From: Trichopria drosophilae
Taxonomy: Eukaryota; Arthropoda; Insecta; Hymenoptera; Diapriidae
Assembly: GCA_030407085.1 (NCBI GenBank)
Contig: CM059586.1
Coordinates: 83,387,501-83,451,500, forward strand
DNA length: 64,000 nucleotides
Direction: 5' to 3'
Shown here: piece by piece, positions 59,760-64,000 of the stretch
Layout of the letters: each line of letters starts with the position of its first letter
How positions within the stretch are numbered: position 1 is the stretch's first letter
Program-made: the position numbers and the translations under genes
Notes under the pieces: model-generated
The model's input: the letters and a program-made list of their open reading frames with translations, nothing else
What the model was told of the DNA's origin: nothing
The model's database searches: none

Positions 59760-60752
59760 TAACAGGATGTAGTGAATTCCCTAATAAGTGAGGCACTTTT
59801 TTTAGAGAACAAAAATCTTAATTTCAATATCGGCATTCTACAACATAAAAAATACATTGTGTTCATTTTCTTTTAATTTCAAATCATAAAATTCTGGAAA
59901 TATTAAGGACATCATTTTAGGTAGTACAGAACAACTGGTATATATTTAAGAATATATCGAATATCATAAGTATACGGTTTTTGGTTATTAAGTACTTACC
60001 CTTTGAAAAGAAAATTTAATTAAATTCAAAACAATAGAAAACGTGATACACAGAAAATTCGTATAGTGAAGCTAAAAACCCACAACAAGAATTGTTAGCT
60101 AACTTTGTGAGAAATTAAATACTTTTGTCCTACTTTTTGGGTGTGCCATTTTAAATTCTTAACAATTGACAGCGGATTCCATTTCAGTGATATTTAGAAT
60201 AAGTAGACGATCATTCCTCACCGAAGTTAGTGCGCATTTTCATTATGTATCCAACTAGTTTTTTGGTGCAATCACAGAAATGATGATGAATTCATAATTA
60301 TTCAAGCTAGTAAATTTCTATGTCCTCTAAGTTAAAAGCAATAATTCCGCAAATGAAACGACGCATCTGTTCTTACTATCACAAAACAGACATAAATTTA
60401 TATCAGATTTCCACACTTACAGTAAATTGTAGTCAAGAACTACTATTTGTTATATATGTAAAAGAGTTTTTAATTATCTTAAGAATTTAATATATTTATG
60501 CAAAATATAGCGTGTAAATAAATACAATTTTCATTCGTACCAGACAACTAAACCTTGATTGTATCATTTAATTTGTGGATGAATGACAATATTGACGAAC
60601 ATCCCAAACAGATATTGCTCTAAACAAGCCAATTTTCTGGGTGCTACGACTATACAACACACCACACATTTCAACACGAACCAAGAACAATGTATTTAAA
60701 TAAAATAATTGAAAATAACAGTTATATATTATACACGCAAAATAATTTAAAA
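59760..60752. other. AT-rich intron DNA
   Basis: Nothing is recognised here. Confidence 0.5.
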
Positions 60753-60754
60753 AT

Positions 60755-60776
60755 CTAACCTAACCTAACCTAACTT
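60755..60776. repeat. Short interstitial (CCTAA)n telomere-type tract
   Basis: CTAACCTAACCTAACCTAAC, about four units of CCTAA, the complement of the insect telomere repeat TTAGG. Too short to be a telomere. Such tracts can arise by chance or at repaired breaks. Confidence 0.6.
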
Positions 60777-63700
60777 AATCTGTTTTGTTAAAACGTTTAG
60801 CATGCTATATATGTCGAAATGGTCATTTGTTTGTGTGTTGAAATGTTTATCATGAAGTTATCTTGTGGTGAAAACATACTTCTGTTGAAAAGTTATGTGT
60901 TGAATAGTCGTGTCACCAATTTTCACTCCTTCGTGTCCTTCGTCTCCAATCGTGTTTCAAATTTATCAGACGTGTTCAATCGTGGAACAGATAAACATAA
61001 TAACTTGATGCAAAGCATCTAATAATATTTCACGACCGCTATAATTAATAAATAAAAAATAATAAAAAACAAAAATAACATTAATAGCCCATATATTTGG
61101 TTTTCGATAAAAAACACGTGCGAAGGAAACAAACTTGTATATATATATAGTCGGGATTTGTATAACAAATCCTACATTTTGATCGGGGAACAAATAATTT
61201 ATAAAAAATGTAATAAAATAAATTTTGTAACAAATATGAGCAAATGAAATTTGAGTTAAAATTACCATGTTCCAATAGCGTAAGCAATTGATAAAACATA
61301 AATATCGACTCCTAATACAATGGAATTTCATAAATACAAAAGTGAGAAGTAAATAACGGTATAAATACAACACAAACGCATCATTCGAATGCTAAAATGA
61401 CCCTGCATTCTTCACAGTCACTGACTCCTGTTCCTCGTCAAGTTTTATACGCGCAATTATCATCTTTCTTGATCTCAGTATTGTTCGTTACTGATGCCAC
61501 TGACGTACAAGTATTACATATGAAAAAGCATATTAAGGCATTAATGCGAGCGGAAGAACGTTTTACGGTCATTAATTAACTCGTAAATAATTTGTACAAT
61601 TTTATAAAATTTCGTTTAGAAATTTTCTGAATATATAGATATTTTGTTCAGTTATAATCCAGCTGTTCATTAATTGCGTACTTATTAAAAGAAAAAATTC
61701 CGATTCATAGTGACGATAATGCCTGACGATAATACTAAGGTCGTGTCACGTCGAAAAGGTTATAATTAATCGAGCAATAATTAACAATAATCATAAATTT
61801 TTCAATTCTCCACGCTGAGTGAATGGCATAGTACATCCTCCTACGTGTGCATGAATATGATACTCGTTATTTCGTTGAAACATTGATAAAATGTCTGACA
61901 ATTTCTAGTCGACGATATCTATCTTTACAAAGTTAACTTTAATAATTTTAAAAGATTCAACAATTAATTTAATAAACACGAAACAATGTCTAGTAGATAC
62001 ATAAAACGCAAGTCAGGACTTCGCTGATTTGAATAGTATACCGAAATAATTTTTGAATTATTTCAATCTTAAGTAAATACAAGACTAGAAGTGAAAATGA
62101 AAATCTAAATGAAAATGTATCTTTTCGAGTGCAGTGCCGAAAGGTAATCCGTTGAGCACACAAGATCGAACACACATCATCTGCCTTATGTGGCAACAAC
62201 CCCTGTCGAGCATTATGCAATTCAAATATTATTCAAAGGCTAAAAGCCAGGAGGCCTTGCAGATAATATAAGGGGGAAGGCGCACTAAAACCACCAATCC
62301 AGAGATGTGGGGAAGAAGGCGTTCTGTTACGTAAATGACATGCTTTCAAGTGGGCTACTTTTCGATTCTTTAAGCGACAGTTATACCGATTTCGTGTTTT
62401 CAAAATAATATTGACATTACGTAGTATTGTTGAATTTGAAATAGTACAATGTATAGTTAGTAATATGTTTTAATTAAATTTTGCAAGCGGGTGAGCTTAG
62501 TCATTGGGAAGAATTGGTATTGAATTTCGTGAACATCGGTTGTGTTTTAGAAAGTTATTAACATTTTCTTTCAATTTTTATATTTTTGCTTTTAAGTATT
62601 TTGTCTCAAACTCGTTATGTACGTATGCTGACGAATGACAACGTCATTATGAAGTTGTAGAACTCTACAAAATCTGCAATTTGATGTGTAATAGGTTGCA
62701 TTGTTATTAAGAATTCGACGAACAGTCCATTTTTAATTTAAGAAAATGCGTTCATAACTTTTTTTAAAATAAAGTTAGCTATAGATAGCGATATGTTCGC
62801 TGAGAATAAGTTGTGGAGCTCGAAAATATCCTCAATTTTATATATAATAAGTTTTATATTTATTATTTTGCTTTGTTTATAAGCGACATTAAAAATAGTC
62901 CACATAAAATATGAGCAAACTAAAAATTATTTTGAGAAATAAAAACAAATGTTTTTTATCAATACATGTCATTATAAAAATAAATGTAGAAGAAGATGTT
63001 GGATTTAATTCATAATAAGTATGTATTGAAAACGAAGCTTCCTGTAATAGAAGGTCAAACGATGTGATTGAGAAACGCGTTATCTTAGAAGTTTGGTAGT
63101 ATAAGCTTAGGCAGACGGAGATTTAGGCATGATGAAATGTAGACACCCCAATTTTTTTTAATTCGTTTAAGAGATTTTGATTTGATTTCTTCCCTTACAA
63201 TAAACTCAAAAGAAACCTGATTTATTTGTTATAAATGAAGCATAACAAAAATTGAGAACGTACCAAAAAAATGAAAAATAAGAATATTTTGATATAATTA
63301 TGTAACAATTTTATTTTTAATAAATAATAAATATAAATAATTTCCAGATATTAGAATCATATTTAGAAATCCCCAGAAACTCTTAATATTATATATAGAC
63401 AATTAAAAATATCATTCAGAAATTTCATGTAAGTAACAAATGTTTTACTTATTTAAACATATAAAAATATTGTTAAACCATAATTTTTTATGTCACAGGA
63501 ATACAACGTTTAAACTATCTTATCGGCGACACAACGAAAGCTTTTAATGTAGACAATCTTTTTCCTGGTTAAATAATAATATTAAATGGTACCAAAAATA
63601 ACCAAATTTGTTAACGATTTATATGTATAGACTTCTCGTCTGTGACTCCAGATTTTACTACTTTTTTCTCAGTGCAACAGCAGCTATACTATAAAAGGAT

Positions 63701-64000
63701 AAGAAAAGATGGAATTATCCTATAATCTCATTGTATTCAAATAAATGTCTGCTTGAGTATCAGGCTTAATACCACATGATAAATATGTTGTACTAAATAA
63801 AACAATCAGATTTCTGTCAAGTAAATGTATTCTGTTTATAAACATTATAGGCCATTTTAAACATAGATAATTCATATAATTAAAATTATTTTATTTTTTG
63901 CGGGTTCTCAGATGGACTAAATCATCGATATCCCACTACAGTACTGAAAATCGTTTTTACCGCCTGGTGGCTAAAATTGGTACTGTGCAATTTAGGCAAG
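60777..64000. other. AT-rich intron DNA to the right edge
   Basis: Includes a slightly less AT-rich frame at 61397-61579 (60 residues, ATG start, no domain) and chance frames at 60966-61373 and 61990-62220 (minus). The labial homeobox exon is not reached. Confidence 0.5.

Larger units (their letters stand above)
26994..64000 (+). other. lab: labial intron 1 (incomplete, at least 37 kb)
   Basis: GTAACT at 26994 is the donor. No frame to the right edge contains a homeodomain (no WFQNRR-type sequence), so the acceptor lies beyond 64,000. Hox1 genes have an intron just after the hexapeptide, and it is long in insects. The interior is mostly AT-rich with repeats and scattered GC-elevated islands, annotated separately. 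No independent gene nested in the intron is convincingly supported. Confidence 0.85.

Noticed and set aside
60966..61373. 135-residue minus-strand ORF
   Set aside because: Dominated by Phe, Tyr, Ile and Leu from AT-rich DNA, with no motif and no start context.
61397..61579. 60-residue ATG-started ORF with balanced composition
   Set aside because: Length is compatible with chance, no recognisable domain or splice context. Left as unresolved intron sequence.
1..64000. CRISPR arrays, tRNA, rRNA, bacterial-style operons or Hox-cluster microRNAs
   Set aside because: I looked and found none. Repeats present are inverted or dispersed rather than regular direct repeats with spacers, and no tRNA-like cloverleaf or known mir-10-type seed region was recognised by eye.

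Overview
The window looks like AT-rich insect chromosomal DNA, probably from a hymenopteran. Support for an insect: the first coding exon of the Hox gene labial, a short (CCTAA)n telomere-type tract, an insect-style non-LTR retrotransposon and many miniature inverted-repeat elements (MITEs). The order is an inference and only moderately secure. Coding density is very low. Only two protein-coding segments are well supported: labial exon 1 on the plus strand at about 26.2-27.0 kb, and a 5'-truncated reverse-transcriptase ORF on the minus strand at about 21.3-23.0 kb.

Layout. 1-25.4 kb is intergenic DNA upstream of labial. It holds several MITE families, a pogo-like MITE, a hAT-like MITE nested inside another MITE, a dense cluster of foldback repeats built on GTGCGTAAAG / CTTTACGCAC (13.2-14.2 kb), the retrotransposon fragment, and GC-elevated islands that look like conserved regulatory DNA (notably 4.4-5.1 kb). 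25.4-26.16 kb is the presumed labial promoter and 5' UTR, with two short uORFs chained through TGATG, the second overlapping the labial start codon. 26,162-26,993 is labial exon 1. It ends just after the YKWM hexapeptide at a phase-1 donor, the position I recall for the HOXA1 intron.

From 26,994 to the right edge is labial intron 1, at least 37 kb long. No homeobox exon is visible, so the homeodomain must lie beyond the window. The intron contains a GC-elevated block just downstream of exon 1 with adjacent Exd/Hox-like and Hth-like sites, an early in-frame stop plus AATAAA that could permit intronic polyadenylation, further GC-rich islands (30.8, 34.2, 35.9, 43.1 and 53.7 kb), and several repeat families. 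One of these carries perfect TGCGCATGCGCA (NRF-1/Ewg-type) palindromes.

The genes do not form a pathway. The theme is one Hox gene with a very large regulatory domain that has collected many small DNA transposons. The least explained structures are the TTTACGCAC foldback cluster and the second foldback family at 52 kb that resembles it. All calls come from reading the sequence. Family names for MITEs rest on terminal motifs and target-site duplications, and most regulatory calls are hypotheses.
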